Shown here piece after piece: positions 15,601-21,964 of a DNA stretch of 21,964 nucleotides. The stretch is from CAIQJJ01 sp964606085 (lineage in GTDB: Bacteria > Chloroflexota > Anaerolineae > Anaerolineales > UBA4823), in NCBI GenBank assembly GCA_964606085.1, contig CAZSFD010000086.1:1-21964 (forward strand), written 5' to 3'. The notes under the pieces were generated by a model that did no database searches, was not told the origin of the DNA, and saw only the letters and a program-made list of their open reading frames with translations. Position numbers and translations under genes: made by a program. Positions within the stretch are counted from its first letter, which is position 1. Each line of letters begins with the position of its first letter.

Positions 15601-18386
15601 TCATACTCGTACAGCGTGTCTTTCCCCATCGGGTCGGTCATCTTTTTGAGATTGCCGTTGCCGTCATATTCAAATTTGGTCGTGCGGGTTTCGCTGCAAC
15701 CGGGCGGGTTGAGGCATTCGGTGAAGGTCAATTGGTGGCCGGAGCCATCGTAGGTAGATTTTGTCCAGCCGCCGCCGGGTAGATGCGTTTGGATGCGGTT
15801 GCCTTTGTCGTCGTACTCGAAGCGGGTGATGCGCCCTTCGGCGTCTTTCAGCCAGGTCAGTTGGCCCTTGCCGTCATATTGCGCTTCGGTGATCGCCCCG
15901 TTGGGTTCGGTGATCTTGACCGGGTTGCCCTTGTCGTCATATTCGTACTTCCAGGTGAAGCCCAGGGCGTCGGTCATCTGTGTGGGCTTGTTCTGGGCGT
16001 TGTAAACCCAGGTGGTCACGTCGGAGGGGTAAAGCGACCACTGGTCGCGCGGGTCGGTGCGGGTGAGCATGTTGCCACGCTCATCGTAGGTGTAGCGCCA
16101 GGTGTTGCCGCGCTTGTCGGTCATGGCGGTGATGTTGTCGTGATCGTCGTATTCGTATTTCGTGCTTTGACCGAGGGCGTCTATTTCTTCGCTGACGCGA
16201 TATTTGCTGTCGAAAAGATAGGTGGTCGTGTGGCCTTCGTTGTCGGTGAAGATGGCGCGCATCTGCTCAAGCTGGTAATCCCACGTTCCCTGGTCTTTGT
16301 TGCCGTTCTTCTGCTGCGCCACGCGGCCATCGGGGGTGTAGACGTTTTCAAGGTAGCTGATCCCCTGCGGGTCGCTGACGCGGCTCAGGTAGCCATTGCC
16401 GGGGTCATACTCGTAGCCCGTGTTGCCCCCGTTGGCATTCGTCATCTGCAAGAGTTGATCGGCGCTGTGGGCGGAGAGCGGGCCGCGCAAACTGGTCAGA
16501 TATTCGGTGCGCTCCAGGCTGACCGTGCCATAGGTGTACGTGACCTCGCGCCCACCGGGGTCGGCGATACGGGTGATCTGCCCGGCGACGTCGGTATCCA
16601 CCTCGAAACGCTGCCCGGCGGCATCTTCGATCCAATCCAGGGCGCTGCCGGCGTAGTGCAGGGTGATCGTGTTGCCGAGGTCATCCTGAATGGTTTGCAG
16701 CACGCCAGCGCTATCGAAGCGGAAGTGCAGCCGGTCGGGCGTGATCACGTGGTAGCCGCCGCCCTCGGCCTGCAGGGTGTCGAAGATGCCCGCTTCAGGC
16801 TGATAGCCGCCACCGTTGGGGGTGAACTCACCCAGGTGTCCATCGGCGTATTGCAGGCGGAGGACGCCATCGGCCAGAAAATCGAGGTGCATATCCCACA
16901 GCGATGACCAGTGCCGCCCAAACAGGCCGCGGAAATCGAGCGTGTTGTTGTAATAGCGGGTGAAATCCATGTTCAGGCCCGGCCCCGGCACGAACAGGTC
17001 GCGCGACCAGGTGAACTGGTTGCCCGTCACCGGGTTCACCCCCTGGGCAGTGTAACGTGTCCAGGCGTTGATGCCGTTGGTACGCTGCAAGCGCTTGTCC
17101 ACGAAGTTTTCGTCGAAGGGCGGGCATTGGGTCTGGTTGAGTTGCTGGATGATGCCGTTGTAGATGCCCCCGGCGATGGTATCCAGGCGGGGGTCTATGA
17201 TATTGTCGCGGTCGGGATAGGAGTCGAGGAAGGCGGTTTCGATCTGGGCGTACAACACGTCGGGGACATGCGTTGGAACATATAGCCCGCCGCGCCAGGT
17301 GGCGGCATCGCGCACACCGCGCGTGGGCGGCAGGGTGGTGGTGTTGGAAATCGTCTCGACGAACAACTGCGCCAGGGCCACATCATCGGGCTTGGCGAAA
17401 TCGGCCAACCCCATCGGGCCGCCTGTGAAGTTTCGCATGGTATCAGTGGAGATGTTGGTGCCAATGGTCACGGCCAGATCGGGGTCATTTCCATTGATGA
17501 AATTAGCCCGATCAATCTCGCTCATGCTGCTGTCGTCTTCGCGCGTCATTTCCACCTGCACGCCGCAGGCTTGCAGGTAATCGCGCACCAGCATGGCCGT
17601 ATCGAGATTGACCACCTTTTCTTCGATGGCGTAGCTGACCGGCGAGCGCACCGTGCCGCCGGGGTCTGCCCCACCGTGATCGGGGTCGAGGACGACCGTG
17701 ACCGTATCGGTCAGGGCTTGCGTGGGGGCAAAGAGCGCAAATTCGGTGAGGTGATCGGTGGGAACACGCGCCTGGTTGGCCTGGGTATCGAGCAGGGTCA
17801 GCATGGGAACCCAGTTGCCGTGCTGATCCAGGTAATGCAGGCGCAGACGGCTTTCATCGAGGCCGGCCAGGGCTGCGTCGTTGTAGGCCAGTTCAAGTGC
17901 GGCGCGTGGGGTAACGGTGTATTTTTCGATGCCGTCAATCACCTGCACACTGACTTCGGGCAGCAGGCGTGTGATCGGCTGGCCGCTTTCACTGGTCAGG
18001 GTCAGGGCGAATGGCTGGCCAACGAGGGCTTTGCCGGTCGGCGGCGTGACCTCGGCAAGCGGCTGATAGCTGGCGGTGGCCGTCTCGGTGATGGCCCCGG
18101 CCTGGAAGATGGCCGCAAAACCGGTCCCCGGCACTTGCAGCGAACCGCCCGAACCCGGCGTGATCGGCGCTGTCACGGGCGGAGCATAGCTGACTGCCAG
18201 TAGCGGCAAGAACGTCACATACGGCGCGGCCACCGTCACCTGCGGCGCTTCTTCGGGTGAGGTGGCTGCTGCAGCAACAACCGGCTGTTGTGCCGCGGCG
18301 ACCGCCACGCTTACCGGCTCGAACACGAACACCAAAACAATCAACAACGACAGCAGATGATTCAGGCGGCGCAAGTTCCGTGACAT
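12021..18386 (-). CDS. RHS/YD-repeat polymorphic toxin with degenerate N-terminal amidase domain and C-terminal toxin tip
   Basis: The start is the ATG at 18386, preceded by GGAGGG and followed by a signal peptide (residues 1-31, LLSLLIVLVFVFEPVSVAVAAA); a longer reading from 18521 would bury that peptide. The product is 2121 aa. In order: YVTFLPLLAVSY (56-67), close to the LPLV motif; a beta module (about 75-222) also found in the beta-helix protein (LAYNDAALAGLDESRLRLHYLD ... TEFALFA); an Amidase_3-like domain (229-420); then from about 425 to 1890 an RHS shell with several dozen YD repeats, ending in YSYTGQELDEETGLYHFFARYYDAEAGVWVSQD. After DKYGY comes a hydrophobic segment (1904-1924) and a helical region with a toxin-like end (KVAHIVENIGHDW, IGTAFVR). 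RHS proteins enclose the tip in a beta-cocoon and deliver it to rival cells. The tip is AT-rich, unlike the shell. Confidence 0.88.
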   Translation of the reverse strand: MSRNLRRLNHLLSLLIVLVFVFEPVSVAVAAAQQPVVAAAATSPEEAPQVTVAAPYVTFLPLLAVSYAPPVTAPITPGSGGSLQVPGTGFAAIFQAGAITETATASYQPLAEVTPPTGKALVGQPFALTLTSESGQPITRLLPEVSVQVIDGIEKYTVTPRAALELAYNDAALAGLDESRLRLHYLDQHGNWVPMLTLLDTQANQARVPTDHLTEFALFAPTQALTDTVTVVLDPDHGGADPGGTVRSPVSYAIEEKVVNLDTAMLVRDYLQACGVQVEMTREDDSSMSEIDRANFINGNDPDLAVTIGTNISTDTMRNFTGGPMGLADFAKPDDVALAQLFVETISNTTTLPPTRGVRDAATWRGGLYVPTHVPDVLYAQIETAFLDSYPDRDNIIDPRLDTIAGGIYNGIIQQLNQTQCPPFDENFVDKRLQRTNGINAWTRYTAQGVNPVTGNQFTWSRDLFVPGPGLNMDFTRYYNNTLDFRGLFGRHWSSLWDMHLDFLADGVLRLQYADGHLGEFTPNGGGYQPEAGIFDTLQAEGGGYHVITPDRLHFRFDSAGVLQTIQDDLGNTITLHYAGSALDWIEDAAGQRFEVDTDVAGQITRIADPGGREVTYTYGTVSLERTEYLTSLRGPLSAHSADQLLQMTNANGGNTGYEYDPGNGYLSRVSDPQGISYLENVYTPDGRVAQQKNGNKDQGTWDYQLEQMRAIFTDNEGHTTTYLFDSKYRVSEEIDALGQSTKYEYDDHDNITAMTDKRGNTWRYTYDERGNMLTRTDPRDQWSLYPSDVTTWVYNAQNKPTQMTDALGFTWKYEYDDKGNPVKITEPNGAITEAQYDGKGQLTWLKDAEGRITRFEYDDKGNRIQTHLPGGGWTKSTYDGSGHQLTFTECLNPPGCSETRTTKFEYDGNGNLKKMTDPMGKDTLYEYDGNNMLVKQTDRRGGVSETKYDDNLNPTWQKDPLGRIQEFTYDKMNHRLTAKDPLGRVTQFQYDEIYRMVKVIQPAPFLYEYHYAYDANGNLLTLTDPAGNQTRFVYDVTNRRKFVHDAIGGTTEYCYDPLDHITRVFDPRRAVTTISYDSVGNMSEVADPLANRTTFGYDRVHNRTRLTVGIPSDGVESDGSTTRFEYDGQNRQVKITDPLNRVTQMSYDGVGNLRFVTDPLGRTTETRYNLNGWAITQIDPLGGTSTSQYDDEGALRFFTDANTHTAEYRYDAVGQLRFVVDPLGQTTEYRYDLAGNQTHVVDALGRMSESVYNELNLLTDEYDPLRNHTGYTYDKLRRLTARTDANGKTTHYAYNPLGWLTSVTDAIEGTTEYGYDIVGNRTVITDTNGIATHFEFNVLNQLKHEINPIGDVWEYSYDARGNLIRRVDGMWQATYYEYDKADQLTATRYGVGSGGQSAVTFEYDANGNEIAMHDGNGDWTYLYDALNRRTSATDAKGRTLQWEYDPVGNRTAMIYPDGRRVELAYDATDQLQTLTDAQSRQISWAYDPLGFITNQSNPNNTQTAYTYDDAGRLTNLTNQGAGGVTLAAYTYTLDAVGNRTRTVEQRDSKTITRDYAYDDLYRLTAARTDSGEDMQYVYDPVGNRTRKHGTPEPVGQPAAPEDTVYTYNELNSMLTAGVTDFAYDENGNRIRKSEPITATQYVTATLAQGWDITGTVVTTYTWDYENRLTGVATAIHHTQTATYTQVISDAGGITTTVGITVTAGISTTLHAGYTYDGYGRRIAKWVTTLIDETGVLPGPEFLRREYVFDGLDPVVEYESDRPQPAPFTITAHYTYANGRMALLERTDPTETKSYWFHYDGLGSVISLTDETGLEACKYQFDEYGVPLKTCAAVNRYSYTGQELDEETGLYHFFARYYDAEAGVWVSQDGYRGIQDSPDSLHRYLYVSDNPITIVDKYGYCPWCVVIIAAIVIITIVDYVWTAYDIHQDIQVIEDENSTEIEKEVARLDMQMAVTFEILEPDEEEPINPGTIPADDIARKIAMKQTREKLMKEAMENGILKLTRNEMEETLIKQGFKKGSKELAEEISERMAKQSVEKALKDPNKVAHIVENIGHDWAKAGVKNSDDAFKLIQEVISENYDNLPSGQATEFSKVFSDGYEVVVRGIKMPDGSFEIGTAFVR

Positions 18387-18521
18387 AAGGCCCTCCAGGT
18401 ACGCAAATAAAAAAACGCCAACGCAAATTTCGCGGCGGCGTATTTCAGAAAAATCCCTTGCATTTGGTTTGGGGGTGAAGCAAAGCTGTGAAATACCCCG
18501 CCAGTCAGCCATGTTCTCCAA

Positions 18522-18530
18522 ACTATAACA
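18522..18530 (-). promoter_or_regulatory. Extended -10 promoter element upstream of the RHS gene
   Basis: On the - strand TGTTATAGT fits an extended -10 box (TGnTATAAT with one mismatch), about 135 nt before the RHS start. No good -35 box is seen. It is the best promoter candidate between the pseudogene and the RHS gene. Confidence 0.35.
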
Positions 18531-18636
18531 CGATCAAAAAGCATGGAACTTAACAGGTTTGAAAGAACTTGAAACTCTTTGACCGGATTTTCGGGTCGTA
18601 AAAGGTAAGGACGATCCTGGTCATGGGATCAATGGC

Positions 18637-19035
18637 CTACCCTTCCAGGCCCAGCGCCACCACTTCATGATCGGCAATTTGCGGCACGGCAAGGTTCACC
18701 CAGCCATCTTCGGGTTGCCAGGGAACGACAATGCCCGCTCGGAGCAGAGACACTCCCTTCACGCGGCAGCCAGGCGGGATGCGCGCATGAACGGTTTGCT
18801 CGCCAATCGGGATGATCTCGCGGTAGGGACCGCGCATGGTCATCGGATTGGTCAGGTTGACCAGGTGAACGGTGATCGATTCGGCCTGCCGCCAAATGCT
18901 GACGGCCACAAGCCCTGGGCCGATCACACGAACTGGGGTCTCTTCATGGGTGGCCCAACGCACGGCATTGGCCAGCAGCCTGCCACGATCAGGGTTGAGA
19001 ACTTCCCAGAAGGCCTGAGAATTATCAACTACCGA
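18637..19035 (-). pseudogene. C-terminal fragment of a glycoside hydrolase (beta-galactosidase-like family)
   Basis: The frame reads SQAFWEVLNPDRGRLLANAVRWATHEETPVRVIGPGLVAVSIWRQAESITVHLVNLTNP and on to VPQIADHEVVALGLEG before its stop. This is the style of the last 130 residues of large glycoside hydrolases that end with a trimerisation and a beta-sandwich domain; LLANAVRWA and HLVNLTNPMTMRGPYREIIPIG are the clearest parts. Upstream the frame hits a stop at 19036-19038, and no catalytic part exists in the window. A GTG at 18963 could start a 108-aa product, but it would lie inside a domain. I read it as the tail of a deleted gene whose upstream junction lies next to the tetR promoter. Confidence 0.65.
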
Positions 19036-19110
19036 TTAGGGCTTTACCATCCACTTTCAAACTACCCTTTTTGTTGTCGAAAAACCTTTACAACCTCAGG
19101 GCTTTCGCCG

Positions 19111-19139
19111 TTGACTTTGGTTTTGCAATATGCTACGAT
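19111..19139 (+). promoter_or_regulatory. Sigma70-like promoter of the tetR gene
   Basis: TTGACT (19111-19116) and TACGAT (19134-19139) are separated by exactly 17 nt. The -10 box touches the operator palindrome that starts at 19140. Confidence 0.7.
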
Positions 19140-19164
19140 AATAACCGAATACCATTCGGTTATT
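19140..19164 (+). promoter_or_regulatory. Palindromic TetR-type operator
   Basis: AATAACCGAAT (19140-19150) and ATTCGGTTATT (19154-19164) form a perfect 11-bp inverted repeat around ACC. It covers the expected transcription start and lies 23 nt before the tetR ATG, so a bound dimer would block transcription: classic autorepression. Confidence 0.8.
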
Positions 19165-19187
19165 TTTTCTCTGCAAGATGGTTTACC

Positions 19188-19769
19188 ATGCCCAGACCTG
19201 ATGTCAGTGTGGAACGCAAACAGCAGATTTTACAAGCCGCTTTGCAGGTTTTTGCCGAGAAGGGCATTGCCGCCGCCACCGTGCAAGATGTTGCCCAGGC
19301 TGCCGGTTTGAGTATTGGCGGGCTTTATTGGTATTACAAGAGTATCGAAGATATTTTGTTCGCGCTGGTGCAAAACATGGTCACCGCTGACCTCGAAATT
19401 TCGCGCGCCCAGGCACAGGCGCAAGGCAGCGTGCGCGAACGCCTGCGCCGCATTGTGACCACCGGGCTGCTCGAAACCGCCCGCGCCATGCCGCTCTATC
19501 TCGAAGTGTACCGCCTGGCAATTGCCAACCCCGCCATGCACGCCGAACTGCAAAACTACCTGACGGCTTACCACGACCTGTTCAGCGCCTTGTTGACCGA
19601 AGGATGCGCCCGCGGCGAATTTCGCCAGCTCGATGTTCAAGCCGCCGCGCTGGTGCTGATTGCCTGGTACCAGGGCATGATGGAACTATCGCTGATTGCC
19701 CCCAATCGAATTGAAATCCCCGCCTCCTTTGAATCTGGCTTGAACTTGTTGCTGGAGAGTTTGGGGTGA
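19188..19769 (+). CDS. TetR/AcrR-family transcriptional regulator
   Basis: A 193-aa protein, normal size for the family. I choose the ATG at 19188 because it lies just downstream of the promoter and operator; an in-frame ATG at 19071 would lie upstream of the promoter itself. The N-terminal domain is typical: KQQILQAALQVFAEKGIAAATVQDVAQAAGLSIGGLYWYYKS (residues 11-52), with the helix-turn-helix at about 31-50. The all-helical C-terminal part would bind a small ligand, which cannot be predicted. The ribosome site is weak. The palindrome at 19140-19164 is its likely operator. The next gene starts 34 nt downstream on the same strand with no terminator between, so the regulator probably controls that secreted protein too. 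Confidence 0.9.
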   Translation: MPRPDVSVERKQQILQAALQVFAEKGIAAATVQDVAQAAGLSIGGLYWYYKSIEDILFALVQNMVTADLEISRAQAQAQGSVRERLRRIVTTGLLETARAMPLYLEVYRLAIANPAMHAELQNYLTAYHDLFSALLTEGCARGEFRQLDVQAAALVLIAWYQGMMELSLIAPNRIEIPASFESGLNLLLESLG

Positions 19770-19803
19770 TGTCTTATTGGCTTTTTGAACAGGAGAATGC
19801 GCG

Positions 19804-21964
19804 ATGAATGCCTCGTTTTTCAAAAAAGTTTGGATGATTGTGGCAGCAAGTACGATGGGTTTGCTGCTGACCGGCATGGTTTTGGGCGCGGCAGCGGCAG
19901 AACGCGCTCATTCTTTTGCGCCCGTGCCGCCCGTCTTCGCCCGCCCGGTTCTTTCACCCGATACGCCGCAGTTTCAAGTGCTTGCGCCCACCCCTCCGCT
20001 TGCGGTGGGCGCAATGTTTACGGTGACTGTTCATGCCGCCAATGTGCCGCAGCCCGTCAGCGCCTTTCAATTCGACCTGACCTACGACCCGGCGCTGGTG
20101 GAATTCCTGTATGCCGGCGGCGGGTCTTTCTTATCTGCCACCCAAAGGCAGGTGGTTTGCCCCACACCGACCGCGCCTGCCGCAGGAATCACGCGCCTGG
20201 CGTGTGCCTCCACCGGCGCGGCGGCGGGTGCCAGCGGCAATGGCGATGCGGCGCACCTGGTTTTTCGCGCCCGCGCCAACGGGCAGAGTGCGCTTACCCT
20301 GGGCGGCGTGCAACTGCTTACCGATGAACGCCCCCCGCTCTTGCTGCCGGTGGAGGTGCAAAACGGTTCGGTCATCATCGGTGACGAGCCATCCCCCACC
20401 CCCACAGCCACCCCCACCGAAGAGCCATCCCCAACGGTCACTGCCACCCCCACCCAAGAGCCAACGCCATCCGCCACGCCTACCGTCACCCCGCCACCCG
20501 GCAATGACTACAAAATTTACCTGCCGCTGGTCGTCAAAAATGCGGCGGGCGCGGCGCAAGCCCTACAACCCGTTGGGCAAGAACAGGGGAAAGCCACCGC
20601 CCCGCGCGGGCGCGCCTGGCTGTGGGCGGGATTCCTCCTGCCGGTTGCCGCCTCCCTGCGGCAGATGCGCCGCCCCCGCGGGCAGGCACGCCGCCTGTGG
20701 GCCGCGGTTTCCCACGCGGCGCGGCATTCCCACGGGCAGCCCCTTCTGCATGGACTGGTCATTCTCAGCCTGCTGGTTCAACTCACCCCGCCGCTTGCCG
20801 TGCGCGCCGCCGCATGGCAGCCCGCCGCTTCGCCCCAGCCAGCCTCCGCTGCCCCAATCCACGTCGAAATGCAAAACGCCAGCGGCTGCTTTTGGGCAGA
20901 TGCCGATTGTGACCTGGATGTGGACGGCGCCGACCTGACCCTGGCTGCCGCCCATTGGGATTGCACCAGCAGCGAAACCTGCTACGCCGCCATTTTCGAC
21001 CGCGACAGTAATCTGGTCATCGAAGCCTTCGATTTGGCAGCCTTCGGTAACGACTATGATGTCACCCCGCCGCAGGTCACGGTGGCTGCGCCGCAAGACC
21101 ACCGTGTGGTTGGCGGGCAAACGGTTCAGGTGAACGGCACGGTCAGCGATACGCACGCCGTCGCCGCGCTGACGGTCAATGGCATTGCCGCCACCCTCTC
21201 CCCTCTCCCCCTGGGAGAGGGGCTGGGGGTGAGGGCCTTTACGGTGACTGCGCCGATTTCACCCGGCAACCAATTGCTCACCATCCTGGCTGCCGATGAA
21301 CTGGGGGCTGCCCGCGTTGCTTCGCGCTTCGTTTTGGTTGACCAGGAAGGACCTTTCATCTCGGTCGAGATGCCCCAAAAGCGACAGGCGGTTTACACGC
21401 TGCGCCCATCCATCGAGATTGCCTACACCGATTTTTACACAGCGGTCAACACGGCCTCGCTGCAAGTCACCCTGGACGATGGCGATACGGCGCTGGATAT
21501 TAGCGCGCTGCTGAATGCGGGCAATAGCGGGGCAAGCGGCGCATTGAACTTCGATTTGACCGAAGACCGCGTCTACACGCTGACGGTCAGCCTGGCTGAC
21601 GCGCTGAACAATGCCGCCACCGTCCGCAGCGCGTTTTACGTTCCCTTGAATGCGGCAGACATCACGCCGCCCGTTGCGCCGCCCGATGCAGGCTGGGTGA
21701 GCGGCTTCGTGTACGATTCTGCCACCTGCGATGCCGATTTGGTGCATTGCCAGGGCTTGCCCGGCGCGCAGGTGACCCTGTCGCGTATCATCAGCCAGAC
21801 GGTTACGCAAACCGAGCAGGTCAGCGGCACGGTCATCAGCGGCGTGGGCGGGTATTACGCCTTCCCGGTGGATGCGACCGGACACTACGCGCTGCGCGTG
21901 GAAAAACAAGGCTACACCTACGGGCAGCGTTTGGCAGGGGTGGTGCGCCAGCACAACACGCCCA
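19804..21964 (+). CDS. Large multidomain secreted/membrane protein: cohesin-like, LPLV motif, dockerin-like, Ig-like, carboxypeptidase-regulatory-like (3' end outside window)
   Basis: The frame is open from the ATG at 19804 (AGGAG 8 nt upstream) to the window edge, 720 residues without a stop. Residues 1-30 are a signal peptide or anchor. Residues 65-193 look like a cohesin-type domain (FTVTVHAANVPQPVSAFQFDLTYDPALVEF). A PT-rich linker (196-232) leads to YKIYLPLVVKN (236-246). Two hydrophobic segments (271-285, 315-335) enclose a basic loop. Residues 364-418 hold a dockerin-like pair of calcium loops (DADCDLDVDGADL and FDRDSNLVIEAFDL). Ig-like domains follow; one is interrupted by LSPLPLGEGLGVR (465-477), encoded by the 39-bp repeat. 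The visible end (GWVSGFVYDSATCD ... GGYYAFPVDATGHYALRVEKQGYTYGQ) is a carboxypeptidase-regulatory-like domain. It is probably a surface adhesin or the N-terminus of a further large repeat protein, downstream of TetR. Confidence 0.8.
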   Translation, partial: MNASFFKKVWMIVAASTMGLLLTGMVLGAAAAERAHSFAPVPPVFARPVLSPDTPQFQVLAPTPPLAVGAMFTVTVHAANVPQPVSAFQFDLTYDPALVEFLYAGGGSFLSATQRQVVCPTPTAPAAGITRLACASTGAAAGASGNGDAAHLVFRARANGQSALTLGGVQLLTDERPPLLLPVEVQNGSVIIGDEPSPTPTATPTEEPSPTVTATPTQEPTPSATPTVTPPPGNDYKIYLPLVVKNAAGAAQALQPVGQEQGKATAPRGRAWLWAGFLLPVAASLRQMRRPRGQARRLWAAVSHAARHSHGQPLLHGLVILSLLVQLTPPLAVRAAAWQPAASPQPASAAPIHVEMQNASGCFWADADCDLDVDGADLTLAAAHWDCTSSETCYAAIFDRDSNLVIEAFDLAAFGNDYDVTPPQVTVAAPQDHRVVGGQTVQVNGTVSDTHAVAALTVNGIAATLSPLPLGEGLGVRAFTVTAPISPGNQLLTILAADELGAARVASRFVLVDQEGPFISVEMPQKRQAVYTLRPSIEIAYTDFYTAVNTASLQVTLDDGDTALDISALLNAGNSGASGALNFDLTEDRVYTLTVSLADALNNAATVRSAFYVPLNAADITPPVAPPDAGWVSGFVYDSATCDADLVHCQGLPGAQVTLSRIISQTVTQTEQVSGTVISGVGGYYAFPVDATGHYALRVEKQGYTYGQRLAGVVRQHNTP
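21196..21234 (+). repeat. 39-bp palindromic dispersed repeat inside a coding sequence, copy 2
   Basis: Begins CTCTCCCCTCTCC and ends GGGGGTGAGG; the core CCCTCTCCC and GGGAGAGGG is a perfect inverted repeat around CCT. It matches the copy at 9360-9398 at 33 of 39 positions and is read in the same frame, here as LSPLPLGEGLGVR within an Ig-like domain. Confidence 0.8.

Noticed and set aside
12800..16500. Regularly spaced similar short sequences that could suggest a CRISPR or tandem repeat array
   Set aside because: The similar units are degenerate codons for YD-repeat residues; there are no identical repeats with unique spacers.
13254..16907. Three long open frames on the + strand (13254-14234, 14352-15782, 15783-16907)
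   Set aside because: They lie antisense to the RHS repeat shell. Their Val/Gly/Ala/Arg-rich sequences mirror the YD repeats, they have no domain features, and the - strand frame is clearly coding.
18387..18521. Longer N-terminus for the RHS protein starting at 18521
   Set aside because: It would put 45 residues ahead of a good signal peptide; GGAGGG before the ATG at 18386 supports the shorter form.

Overview
The window looks like a piece of a Chloroflexota chromosome (Anaerolineae/Caldilineae type). This rests on the long secreted proteins carrying a Y-x-I-[FY]-L-P-L-V motif, PT-rich linkers next to cohesin/dockerin-like domains, a huge YD-repeat protein, and GC-rich coding DNA. No rRNA, tRNA or CRISPR array was seen. 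The assignment comes from protein style only, not from a marker gene.

Left edge (1-2004, + strand): the 3' part of a RecQ-type helicase whose C-terminus carries a ComF-like phosphoribosyltransferase domain, overlapping by 4 nt a DprA/Smf-like gene. Helicase, ComF-type PRTase and DprA are the same three activities as the competence proteins ComFA, ComFC and DprA. A terminator-like hairpin follows at about 2182-2224.

Accessory stretch (2300-4900, - strand): a right-handed beta-helix surface protein that has lost its 5' end, a gene-free patch with two hairpins, and a translationally coupled pair (RHH/coiled-coil protein plus HNH endonuclease) between two similar 24-bp direct repeats.

Middle (4917-10945): a 1532-aa secreted protein on the - strand, then a complete RHH antitoxin/PIN toxin pair and an orphan DUF104-type antitoxin on the + strand. 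The two toxin-antitoxin loci share a 14-bp promoter-like motif upstream, and each is followed by a copy of the same terminator-plus-inverted-repeat element.

Right half (11141-18386, - strand): a 2121-aa RHS/YD protein with signal peptide, a degenerate Amidase_3 domain, a long GC-rich repeat shell and an AT-rich C-terminal toxin-like tip, followed 10 nt later by an AT-rich beta-propeller-like gene in the immunity position. This is the layout of a polymorphic toxin with an exchangeable tip and immunity module.

Right edge (18637-21964): a glycoside-hydrolase fragment (pseudogene), a TetR regulator with a clear sigma70-like promoter and a perfect palindromic operator, and, 34 nt downstream, a large secreted protein (cohesin-like, PT linker, LPLV motif, two membrane segments, dockerin-like, Ig-like, carboxypeptidase-regulatory-like) that runs off the window.

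The two most distinctive signals are a 39-bp palindromic repeat read in the same frame and orientation inside two different secreted proteins (9360-9398 and 21196-21234), and the RHS toxin tip/immunity module with its sharp base-composition break.
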